A stretch of DNA of 59,512 nt from Gemmatimonadota bacterium (GTDB lineage: Bacteria; Gemmatimonadota; Gemmatimonadetes; Palauibacterales; KS3-K002), in assembly GCA_020344375.1 (NCBI GenBank), contig CP070823.1, forward strand, positions 1,745,556 to 1,805,067, read 5' to 3'. Made by a program: the position numbers and the translations under genes. This document shows, in pieces, positions 1 through 7,011 of the stretch (position 1 is its first letter; each line of letters begins with the position of its first letter). The notes beneath the pieces were generated by a model. That model did not search any database. It worked only from the letters and a program-made list of their open reading frames with translations, and was not told where the DNA came from.

Positions 1-8
1 AGGTGCGA

Positions 9-698
9 TTACAGCGTGAGCTCGACCCCCCCGGTCACCCAGAGTTCGTTCTGCAGCTCCGACTCGAAATCGGCGGCACGTAAGGACTGAGCGTAGAAAG
101 AGACATAGTCACGGACATCGATCCGCACCCCGAAGTGTGGGCTCAGCCCGTAACGCAGCCCGGTGCCCACGATCAGCGCGATGTCCGTTCCGCCCTCCAG
201 GCCTTCGAAGAGTTCCCCACCGAGATCGGCACTCTCATCGAAGAACTCTCCTCCGCGGCTGACCAAGGCCAGCCCGCCCAGGAGGTGAACAGCCACGGGC
301 GTAAACGGTGCCCTGAACACCTCCAACAGCACATTCGCGCCGAGAGTGAAGACCCTGGCGTCAAGGGTTACGGTCGGCTCGGGCAAGGGTTCCCTTCGCG
401 TGGCAGTCCTTTGGATGGCACTGGCTGCGTACTGGAACTCGAGTTCCAACCAGAGTCTGCTGCTGAGACTGCGGCTAGCGCGCAGCCCAAACGCCAGAGC
501 CGCTTCCTGGCTTTGGCTCAGCGTCTCGGGATCGAGTAAGCCCGCTTCCGGCACCGTCTGGTTGTCCACCAGATCGGCCGTCGGTAGATAGACCCCGATG
601 AACGGTGTTACGGCATAGGTCGTCTGCTCTTGGGCCAGCGCGGGGCTGGCCGCGGCAAGTACGAGCAGGAGGGCGGTACCGCGTACGTTGGCTCGCAT
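9..698 (-). CDS. Outer-membrane beta-barrel protein, paralogue of the gene at 5098-5733
   Basis: The product is 229 aa. A signal peptide covers about residues 1-22 (basic start, Leu/Ala core, cleavage near ALA-Q). The rest is short alternating hydrophobic/polar segments with Gly/Tyr/Phe turns, ending in a strand-like WVTGGVELTL, as in small 8-stranded barrels. It shares blocks with the 211-aa product at 5098-5733: PF(T/S)P, LVSRGGE, GLR(Y/F)GL and RDY(V/I)S. The start at 698 is chosen because a signal peptide begins there; the open frame upstream to 971 is Pro/Arg-rich and runs under the divergent kinase promoter. It is divergent from the kinase gene at 997. The barrel class is inferred from composition; ligand and function are unknown. 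Confidence 0.75.
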   Translation of the reverse strand: MRANVRGTALLLVLAAASPALAQEQTTYAVTPFIGVYLPTADLVDNQTVPEAGLLDPETLSQSQEAALAFGLRASRSLSSRLWLELEFQYAASAIQRTATRREPLPEPTVTLDARVFTLGANVLLEVFRAPFTPVAVHLLGGLALVSRGGEFFDESADLGGELFEGLEGGTDIALIVGTGLRYGLSPHFGVRIDVRDYVSFYAQSLRAADFESELQNELWVTGGVELTL

Positions 699-903
699 CA
701 CAGATCTTCCCCGTAGCTCAAGCATCGACGCTGTTTGAACAGCGCTGCTGCTACTGGCGCTGCCTGGAGAGGGCTGCCCCGGGGGAGGACTGCCGTCGCG
801 GACAGGGGCTGGCCCAGACCGTGGCGGCCAAGCTAGGCACGGGCACGCGGATTTGCAAGGAATCCGCGGCCAGCAGGGTCGGCGGCCGGGCAGAAAGCCA
901 CCG

Positions 904-932
904 TTGCCGATTGCGTGGGCAAGCGCTAACTT
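904..932 (+). promoter_or_regulatory. Candidate sigma70-type promoter of the first kinase gene
   Basis: A -35 element TTGCCG at 904-909, a 17-base spacer and a -10 element TAACTT at 927-932 lie 65 bases upstream of the ATG at 997. The second kinase gene has the same -10 hexamer, the same spacer length and the same distance to its ATG, which supports both promoters and both start codons. The rest of the 699-996 gap shows no gene or repeat that I recognise. Confidence 0.55.
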
Positions 933-996
933 ACACTTCCCTCTATGTGCTAACCTGTGGGACCTCCCCACGTCTAGCTCCCCCGCCGGTAATGAG

Positions 997-3003
997 ATGG
1001 CAGCTACCTGCCTGCGTTGCTGCGCGAGCCTGCCGTTCCAGGGCGCTTCCTGCCCCGAGTGCGGGACGCCGGGCCCGGCGCCGGAGTTCTATCTGCGTCC
1101 GGTCGACCGCTCGCCGATCAGCGAGGAGTTGCTGGAGCACCTGCGCGCGGCGACCAGTGGCGAGTTCGAGATCATCCGCGAGATCGGCCGTGGCGGAATG
1201 GCGCGCGTCTATCTCGCGCGAGAGATCGCGCTCGATCGCCAGGTCGCGCTGAAGGTCCTGTCCCCGCTGTTCAGCGAGTACCCGGAGATCGTGCGACGCT
1301 TCCAGCAGGAGGCGCGCACGGCCGGGCAGCTCAGCCACCCCCACATCCTGCCGGTCTTCGCTGTCTATCAGGGCAACGGCCTGTCCTTCTTCACCATGCC
1401 CTTCGTCAAGGGTTGCAGCTTGCGTGAGATCCTGCGCGAAGCAGGTCCGCTCGAGGTCGAGGAGGCGCTCGAGTACCTGCGGCAGGCCGCGTCGGGACTC
1501 GCCTACGCTCACCAGCACGGTGTGGTTCACCGAGACGTGAAACCCGAGAACATCCTCTTCGAGGAGTCGACTGGCAGGCTGATGCTCACCGACTTCGGAC
1601 TCGCCAAGGCGCTAGGCGCCGAGTCGCTCACCGTGCCGGGCGACGTGATCGGCACGCCGCATTACATGGCGCCGGAGCAGTGTGAGGGACAGCAGGAAGT
1701 CGATGCGCGTACCGACCAATACTCTTTGGCGCTCGTCGCGTACGAGATGCTGACTGGGGAGTACCCGCTCGTTGCCGATGGGCTGCGGGAGCTGCTCATG
1801 AAGCAGCTGAGCGAGGATCCGCCGCCGTTGAGCGCGCGTCGGCCCGATGTGCCAGCGCACGTCAGCGAGGCAATCCATCGGGCGCTCTCGAAGGATCCGG
1901 AGGATCGATTCTCATCCATCGAAGCTTTCGCCCGGGCGCTGATGGGCGCTGCGCAGTCCGAGGGCGTGGGCAGCGACAGGCGGCGGCGGGTCGGCCAGGC
2001 GAGCGGTGCGGCCCACGCCAAGACGCTGCGGATGCGCAAGCAGCTGCTGAGACTGCACAGGAAGCGGCGGTTGCGGAGATGGGCAGGTCGGGGGGCGGTC
2101 GCGGCGGCGGCGTCGCTCATGTTGTATCTCGGCGTGGCAGCCGTGTCCGGCGGCGTTCCACTCTCGCGGCGCGAAGCTTCTGGTGATTCTGCTGAGGGGC
2201 TGAGCCCGGGTACCGGGACGCAACGCGCCTCGCAGGTCGCCTTCGTCGAGGTCGACGCACTCGTCGGGGATGGTGCGCAGCTCGTCGGTCCGCCGGCAGG
2301 TGTGCTGGATAGCGGTGCAGGCGATCTGAATGCGACGGGTTCGCAGGAGGGTGCCGGTGGAGAGGAGCTGGCGGCCGCGACGCCGCCGCGTCCGCGGACA
2401 CGACGGGCAAACACCGCGCAGGGTGGCGAGCCCTCCGGCGGCGAGCAGGATCGCACGGTAAGGGAAAGCGGCAGTCGTGCTCAGGGATCCGAGACGCCGT
2501 CTTCAGTCGGTCCCGGCGCCGGAGAGCGGGCGGAGGCGGCGTCGTCCGATGCCGTCCCTGGGGCCACGGAGCCGGCGCCCGGCGACGTGTCCCAGCCGAC
2601 GGACGAAGTCACTTCGGAGGAGCTTGATGCTGCGGAGGACACAGATGTCGGTGCGGTCGCCCACGCGTCGCCCGGCAGCTCACCCGAGTGGGTCCTGGAA
2701 CAGTATCGTTTGGCCCTGGAGCAGGAGGATCTAGAGGCGCTGGGCCGGATCTACGGCGGCGCGGTGCCGGCGCAAGATGTCAGAATGCTGCAGAGGATCT
2801 TCGACAGCGCGGAAGAGATCCAGGTCGAGATGAAGGCAGACGAGTATCAGGTCGAAGGGGGCCGGGCGATCCTGAATGTCGACTTCCCCATGAGCTACGT
2901 CCTGGAGCGGACGAGGCGGGCGCAGAGGTTCACGCTCAAGCTGCGGATGACGCTCGAGCAGGCAGGTGAGGGTTGGCGGCTGGTCGCGCTCGAGCAGCGC
3001 TAG
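997..3003 (+). CDS. Transmembrane Ser/Thr protein kinase with N-terminal zinc ribbon and C-terminal NTF2-like domain
   Basis: The product is 668 aa. Residues 5-22 form a zinc ribbon (CLRC and CPEC). A Hanks-type kinase domain spans about 59-330: glycine loop IGRGGMARVYLA, VALK lysine K86, catalytic loop HRDVKPEN at 178-185 and DFG at 199-201, so it should be active. A basic juxtamembrane stretch leads to one membrane helix near 368-385. A Gly/Ala/Glu-rich low-complexity linker follows, then a folded C-terminal region (about 563-668) whose EWVLEQYRLAL...WRLVALEQR layout resembles SnoaL/NTF2-like domains. Kinase inside and C-terminal domain outside is the expected topology. ATG 997 is chosen because it opens at the zinc ribbon and fits the promoter; there is no clear Shine-Dalgarno. 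The kinase call is firm, the NTF2-like call tentative. Confidence 0.93.
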   Translation: MAATCLRCCASLPFQGASCPECGTPGPAPEFYLRPVDRSPISEELLEHLRAATSGEFEIIREIGRGGMARVYLAREIALDRQVALKVLSPLFSEYPEIVRRFQQEARTAGQLSHPHILPVFAVYQGNGLSFFTMPFVKGCSLREILREAGPLEVEEALEYLRQAASGLAYAHQHGVVHRDVKPENILFEESTGRLMLTDFGLAKALGAESLTVPGDVIGTPHYMAPEQCEGQQEVDARTDQYSLALVAYEMLTGEYPLVADGLRELLMKQLSEDPPPLSARRPDVPAHVSEAIHRALSKDPEDRFSSIEAFARALMGAAQSEGVGSDRRRRVGQASGAAHAKTLRMRKQLLRLHRKRRLRRWAGRGAVAAAASLMLYLGVAAVSGGVPLSRREASGDSAEGLSPGTGTQRASQVAFVEVDALVGDGAQLVGPPAGVLDSGAGDLNATGSQEGAGGEELAAATPPRPRTRRANTAQGGEPSGGEQDRTVRESGSRAQGSETPSSVGPGAGERAEAASSDAVPGATEPAPGDVSQPTDEVTSEELDAAEDTDVGAVAHASPGSSPEWVLEQYRLALEQEDLEALGRIYGGAVPAQDVRMLQRIFDSAEEIQVEMKADEYQVEGGRAILNVDFPMSYVLERTRRAQRFTLKLRMTLEQAGEGWRLVALEQR

Positions 3004-3031
3004 TCCGCCGGCTTCCGCGTGTTCTTGCCGC

Positions 3032-3060
3032 TTGTCTAACCATCTAGAACAAGGTAACTT
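3032..3060 (+). promoter_or_regulatory. Candidate promoter of the second kinase gene
   Basis: A -35 element TTGTCT at 3032-3037, a 17-base spacer and a -10 element TAACTT at 3055-3060 sit in the gap between the two kinase genes, 65 bases upstream of the ATG at 3125. The geometry equals that of the first kinase promoter, so the second gene probably has its own promoter rather than depending only on read-through. Confidence 0.55.
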
Positions 3061-3124
3061 AGCCTCGCTCTCCCGCTGATCCCGGCGGCGCCTGCCAGCT
3101 TTGGTTCGGGGTGGTTCGGGCCCG

Positions 3125-5101
3125 ATGGACACTTGCTCACAGTGTGATACTCAGCTTCCCGAGGACAGCCAGTTCTGCCCGCGCTGCGGGACCCCGACCT
3201 CGGGGATCGACGAGCTGCTAGCCTCCTCGGCATCCGATCCTACTGGACTGCTGGATCGCTTGCGGGCGGCGACCGCGGGTGAGTTCGTGATCGTACGTGA
3301 GCTGGGGCGCGGCGGCATGGGTCGCGTCTACTTGGCGCACGAGAGCGCGCTCGATCGGCACGTGGCCATGAAGGTGCTGCCGCCCGCTTTCGCCGAGCAC
3401 GCCGAGATCGTGCAGCGCTTTCAGCGCGAGGCCCGCACCGCTGGCAAGCTCAGCCACCCGCATATCGTCTCCGTCTACCAGGTCTCGGAACGGGCTGGGC
3501 TCTACTTCTTCACCATGCCCTACGTCGAGGGGCCGAGCCTGCGTCAGATCTTGCGTCAGACGCCGCGGCTCGGCGTCGAGCTGTGTCGGCGCTACCTGTG
3601 TGAGGCGGCCGACGCACTCCACTACGCCCACGGGCAGGGCGTGATCCATCGGGACATCAAGCCGGAAAACGTGTTGTTGGAAGGCGACCGTGACGGCCGC
3701 CTGCTGCTGACCGACTTCGGGATCGCCAAGGCGCTGGGCGCTGGCACGACGCTGACCCGGCCCGGTGACATCATGGGCACGCCTTACTACATGTCGCCGG
3801 AGCTGTGCGTGGAAGCCGAGCGTATCGATTCCCGCAGCGACCAGTACTCGCTGGGGCTCGTGGCCTACGAGATGTTGGCGGGACGATTCCCCTTCAGTGC
3901 TGACAGCCTGGCCGCGATGGTCTACAAGCACACGCACGAGTATCCGGAGCCGCTCGCAGAAGTGCGGCCCGATGTGCCCGAGGACCTGCTGTCGGTCATC
4001 GAGCGGGCGATCCGCAAGGACCCGGATGAGCGGTTTCCCACGATGGGTGACATGCTGGATGCGCTGAGCGCTGCCACGGTGCGGACCCGGGTTATCGGTC
4101 GGGTGGCGGCGACCGCCGCCGGACCTCGGCCTCCCAGACGGCGCCGGGTTCGCGCGGCGGTGCTGGGCGCGGCGCTGGCGGTGGTCGTCGCCGGCGGTGG
4201 GCTCCTGGTGTGGCGGCAGCGAACAACGCCCTCGTCACGTTCCGAGGCTGCCCGGCTGGCAGAGCTCAGCGTGCCTGGAGAGGAAGTGAGCCAGCCGGGC
4301 GGCGAAGCGGCGCTGCTGGATTCGGCGAGCACGACGCCGGACAGCACGGCGGGTGCTACGGGCGAGGGAATCGGCGAAGCAGAGCGGACGGCGGTCCCGC
4401 GCGAACGGGAGACCGAAGGGCCGACGACGGCAAGCATACCGGACCCAGGCTTCGAGCGCAGGCGCGCGGAAGCGCTCGCGGCCAGGAGTCGGGCGCAACA
4501 GGCGCGGGAGCGGGCGATCGCCGAGCGCGCCGATTCGATCTTCCGCGAGGACTTCGCCATCAGCGATGGTCGGCTCGCCGACGCACAGCGCGCGCTCGAG
4601 GGCGGGCAGCTCCCTCAGGCCGCCATCGAGTTCAACAGCGCGGCGGAGAGCTTCGAGAACCTGGCCACGGAGGCCCGTCGACGGTTGGATGAGGCCGCGT
4701 CGGCGCCCGCAGGCGCCGAGGAAGGCGGAGAGGAGGAGCCTGAGGCGGCGCCTGCGCCAACTCCACAGCAGGCCATCGAGCAACTGCTCCAATCCTATCG
4801 TGAGGCGTTGGAGGCTGAGGATACCGCCTGGCTCAGCCAACGCGTCTTTCAAGGCAGTATCCCGGCCGAAAACGCTTACCTCTTCAATGTGTGGTTCGAC
4901 AACGCCGAGGGCCTCGCGGTGGCTCTACAGATCGAGGCCTTGGAGGTCGAAGACGACGAGGCAGTGGCCCGGGTCAGGCAGGTGATGGAGTTCCGGTTGG
5001 CCAAGACCGGCGAGCAGCGTAATACGGCGACGCGGCTGCGTATGCTCTTCAGGCACGAAGCAGACGCCTGGCGCCTGGTCCGCCTGGAGCGTCTGCGCTA
5101 G
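3125..5101 (+). CDS. Second transmembrane Ser/Thr kinase, paralogue of the preceding one
   Basis: The product is 658 aa with the same architecture as its neighbour. A zinc ribbon uses C4, C7, C18 and C21. The kinase domain (about 55-325) has GRGGMGRVYLA, VAMK lysine K83, HRDIKPEN at 175-182 and DFG at 197-199. One membrane helix lies near 343-362. A charged, alanine-rich, probably coiled-coil stretch (about 440-530) replaces the linker, and a C-terminal NTF2-like region (about 546-658) ends WRLVRLERLR. It clearly arose by duplication with the first kinase; cytoplasmic halves are most alike, linkers differ. ATG 3125 is preferred over an in-frame start 24 bases earlier because it opens at the zinc ribbon and matches promoter spacing. 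Its stop interlocks with the stop of the convergent barrel gene inside one CTAG. Confidence 0.93.
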   Translation: MDTCSQCDTQLPEDSQFCPRCGTPTSGIDELLASSASDPTGLLDRLRAATAGEFVIVRELGRGGMGRVYLAHESALDRHVAMKVLPPAFAEHAEIVQRFQREARTAGKLSHPHIVSVYQVSERAGLYFFTMPYVEGPSLRQILRQTPRLGVELCRRYLCEAADALHYAHGQGVIHRDIKPENVLLEGDRDGRLLLTDFGIAKALGAGTTLTRPGDIMGTPYYMSPELCVEAERIDSRSDQYSLGLVAYEMLAGRFPFSADSLAAMVYKHTHEYPEPLAEVRPDVPEDLLSVIERAIRKDPDERFPTMGDMLDALSAATVRTRVIGRVAATAAGPRPPRRRRVRAAVLGAALAVVVAGGGLLVWRQRTTPSSRSEAARLAELSVPGEEVSQPGGEAALLDSASTTPDSTAGATGEGIGEAERTAVPRERETEGPTTASIPDPGFERRRAEALAARSRAQQARERAIAERADSIFREDFAISDGRLADAQRALEGGQLPQAAIEFNSAAESFENLATEARRRLDEAASAPAGAEEGGEEEPEAAPAPTPQQAIEQLLQSYREALEAEDTAWLSQRVFQGSIPAENAYLFNVWFDNAEGLAVALQIEALEVEDDEAVARVRQVMEFRLAKTGEQRNTATRLRMLFRHEADAWRLVRLERLR

Positions 5102-5733
5102 CGCATCGGCGTGAACGCGAACTCCAGTCCCAGCGTGGCGATGATGTCGTTCTGGAGCTTCGCGTCCAACTCCTCGCCAGCCCGGTTCGTCGGCTTGAAC
5201 GACGAGATGTAGTCTCTGATATCGAAGCGCACGTGAGCCAGCGGCCCCAGGCCGAAGCGGAGCCCAGCCCCGACAGCGCCCGCCACGTCCGTGGTACCTT
5301 CGATGTTGTTTTCCAGGTATTCGCCCCCGCGGCTCACCAGGCCAGCGCCGCCGGACACGTAAAGGCTGAGCGGGCTGAACGGCGCCTGGAAGAAGACGTA
5401 GAGCGCATTCAAGCTGCCCAGGAACACGCCGGCCTTGTCCTCGACGCCGTACTCCTTGGCCAGGTCGGGCATGTCGAGCTTGGAGAGCGCGTAGGCGACC
5501 TCCGCCTCGACCGCCAGCCGCGACAACCAGACGGTCAGCCGCCCGCCCACCAGAACAGCCGGCTCCTGTCCGAGGTTGAGGATCGGCAACGTGCCCAGCC
5601 GGGTCTGGTCGAAGAGATCGCTCACCGGAAGGTAGCCGCCACTGAAGGCGGACAGCCCGATCGTGACCTGACCGTGCGCCGGGACGGCCAGCGCGCTGAT
5701 GAGCGCAGCGACGAGCGTCATCCTACGGAGCAT
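5098..5733 (-). CDS. Outer-membrane beta-barrel protein, paralogue of the gene at 9-698
   Basis: The product is 211 aa with a signal peptide at about 1-22 ending in AHGQ, then strand-like segments with glycine turns typical of small outer-membrane barrels. It shares PFSP, GLVSRGGEY, GLRFGLGP and VRFDIRDYIS with the barrel at 9-698. ATG 5733 has a GGAGG Shine-Dalgarno eight bases upstream. It runs convergently into the second kinase, overlapping by four bases with interlocked stop codons. A surface or lipid-facing partner of the kinase sensor domains is possible by context only. Family and function remain unassigned. Confidence 0.78.
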   Translation of the reverse strand: MLRRMTLVAALISALAVPAHGQVTIGLSAFSGGYLPVSDLFDQTRLGTLPILNLGQEPAVLVGGRLTVWLSRLAVEAEVAYALSKLDMPDLAKEYGVEDKAGVFLGSLNALYVFFQAPFSPLSLYVSGGAGLVSRGGEYLENNIEGTTDVAGAVGAGLRFGLGPLAHVRFDIRDYISSFKPTNRAGEELDAKLQNDIIATLGLEFAFTPMR

Positions 5734-5843
5734 CGGAATACCTCCATCGCCTGCAGTTGGAGGTCACAAGCTGAGGCGCCCCAACACCTTGGGCAGCGGG
5801 GGGAAGACGGGTCCAGCTTCTGACAGAGTGGCAGGGAGAAACA

Positions 5844-5872
5844 ATTGTAGCCCTTGTTTCGATTTCGCGCAA
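5844..5872 (-). promoter_or_regulatory. Candidate promoter of the barrel gene at 5098-5733
   Basis: Reading the minus strand, TTGCGC (5872-5867), a 17-base spacer and TACAAT (5849-5844) form a good sigma70-type promoter about 110 bases upstream of the start at 5733. It lies in the 186-base gap between the two minus-strand genes, so the barrel gene is probably transcribed separately from the hydrolase gene behind it. Confidence 0.5.
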
Positions 5873-5919
5873 TCCTCCTCCGAATTCCCTCTGGCCGCAA
5901 GGGGCCGACGGGTCCGGGT

Positions 5920-6747
5920 CTACCGGTCCTGGCGTGGTCCGTAGAGGTCGTAACGCAAGTCCCTGAGGAACGGCAGGTGGCGGCGGGCCTCCTCGAGGCT
6001 CGCCAGGTCGAGCTCGGCCAGCAGCAGTTCCTCCTTGTCGGCGCCTGCCCGGGCAACGACCTCGCCACGCGGGCCGGCGATGAAGCTGCGACCGAAGAAG
6101 TCGAGCTCGCCATCGATCCCGGCGCGATTCGCCACCGCCACGAAGATCTGGTTCGCCACCGCCGCCGCCTGGATCTCGATCTCCCAGACGTCCATGAACG
6201 CCTCCGCCGAGGTCGATGTCGCGGTGGGCACGACGACGAGCTCCGCGCCGTCTAGCGCCAGCGCCCGGAAGTGCTCGGGGTAGTGGCGGTCGTAGCAGAT
6301 CGCGACCCCTACGCGCCCGACCTTCGTCTGGTGAACCGGCCAGCCGGTGTCGCCGGGCCAGTAGTAGAACTTCTCGTTGTAGCCGGGCTCCTCGGCGATA
6401 TGGAGCATGCGGCTGACGCCCAGCAGTGTGCCATCGGCGTCGATCACCGGGGAAGCATCGTAATAGCGTCCAGGCGCCGCGCGCTCGAACACGTTGATGA
6501 CGGTCACGATCTTGTGGTGGGCGGCGGCGGCCTGGAAACGCTCGGTTGTCGGTCCCGGGATCGGTTCCCCCCAGTCGAAGTAACGGGCATCGGCGCGCAC
6601 CTGAGGGAAAAAGAAGTCGAACGCCAACTCAGGGAAGACGATGAGGTCGGCGCCTTGATCCGCCGCCCGCGCCATCCACTCGATCGCTTTGTCCAGGCTG
6701 GCCGCCCGATCGCCTTCATGACAGAATTGCGCGCACGCGACCTTCAT
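5920..6747 (-). CDS. Carbon-nitrogen hydrolase (nitrilase superfamily, N-carbamoylputrescine-amidase-like) lacking the catalytic lysine
   Basis: The product is 275 aa, the usual length for the superfamily. It has the catalytic glutamate (E40 in FPELAF) and nucleophile cysteine (C151 in VAICYDRHYP). EEPGYNEKFYYWPGDTG resembles N-carbamoylputrescine amidases, which hydrolyse N-carbamoylputrescine to putrescine, ammonia and CO2. Odd: where these enzymes have YRK before the H-I segment, this protein reads SRMLHI, so the third catalytic residue aligns with Met114. ATG 6747 has CGGAGG upstream. It is divergent from thrS. It may have altered chemistry, another lysine (K126 lies nearby), or be inactive. 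Family placement is firm; substrate and activity are not. Confidence 0.88.
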   Translation of the reverse strand: MKVACAQFCHEGDRAASLDKAIEWMARAADQGADLIVFPELAFDFFFPQVRADARYFDWGEPIPGPTTERFQAAAAHHKIVTVINVFERAAPGRYYDASPVIDADGTLLGVSRMLHIAEEPGYNEKFYYWPGDTGWPVHQTKVGRVGVAICYDRHYPEHFRALALDGAELVVVPTATSTSAEAFMDVWEIEIQAAAVANQIFVAVANRAGIDGELDFFGRSFIAGPRGEVVARAGADKEELLLAELDLASLEEARRHLPFLRDLRYDLYGPRQDR

Positions 6748-6893
6748 CGTCTGCCTCCGGTCCTCGTTGCCACGAGCTTGTAATTCCCCGGTGCTGGGGT
6801 GTGTGTTGTCAGCTATCAGGATCGTGCCAGGTGCGTTGGGTGACAAGACCCGCTGGTCCGCGCGGAGTACGCGCCGCGATCGCGGTCGACTCC

Positions 6894-6922
6894 TTGACAC
6901 TGCTGCGCGGCCGGGGCAGGTT
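6894..6922 (+). promoter_or_regulatory. Possible promoter for the thrS operon leader
   Basis: A perfect TTGACA at 6894-6899 is followed after 17 bases by CAGGTT at 6917-6922, a weak -10. It sits just upstream of the attenuator hairpin and about 90 bases from the thrS start, which is where a leader promoter is expected. Confidence 0.35.
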
Positions 6923-6938
6923 TCGGACAAGCCGCGTG

Positions 6939-6978
6939 CCGGGCGCCCTGGACGTATCCGTGGGCGCCTCGGTTTTTT
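6939..6978 (+). terminator. Intrinsic terminator-like hairpin in the thrS leader (candidate attenuator)
   Basis: The arm at 6939-6948 (CCGGGCGCCC) pairs with 6962-6972 (GGGCGCC plus CGG, one bulged T), followed directly by six T at 6973-6978. It lies only 33 bases before the thrS start and no coding gene on this strand ends upstream. It is therefore better read as an attenuator or 5'-leader terminator controlling thrS-infC-rpmI-rplT than as the end of a gene. I did not recognise a T-box or other known sensing domain ahead of it. Confidence 0.6.
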
Positions 6979-7011
6979 GACTTGGACCATCCAACCGTAT
7001 GGAAGGCAAGA

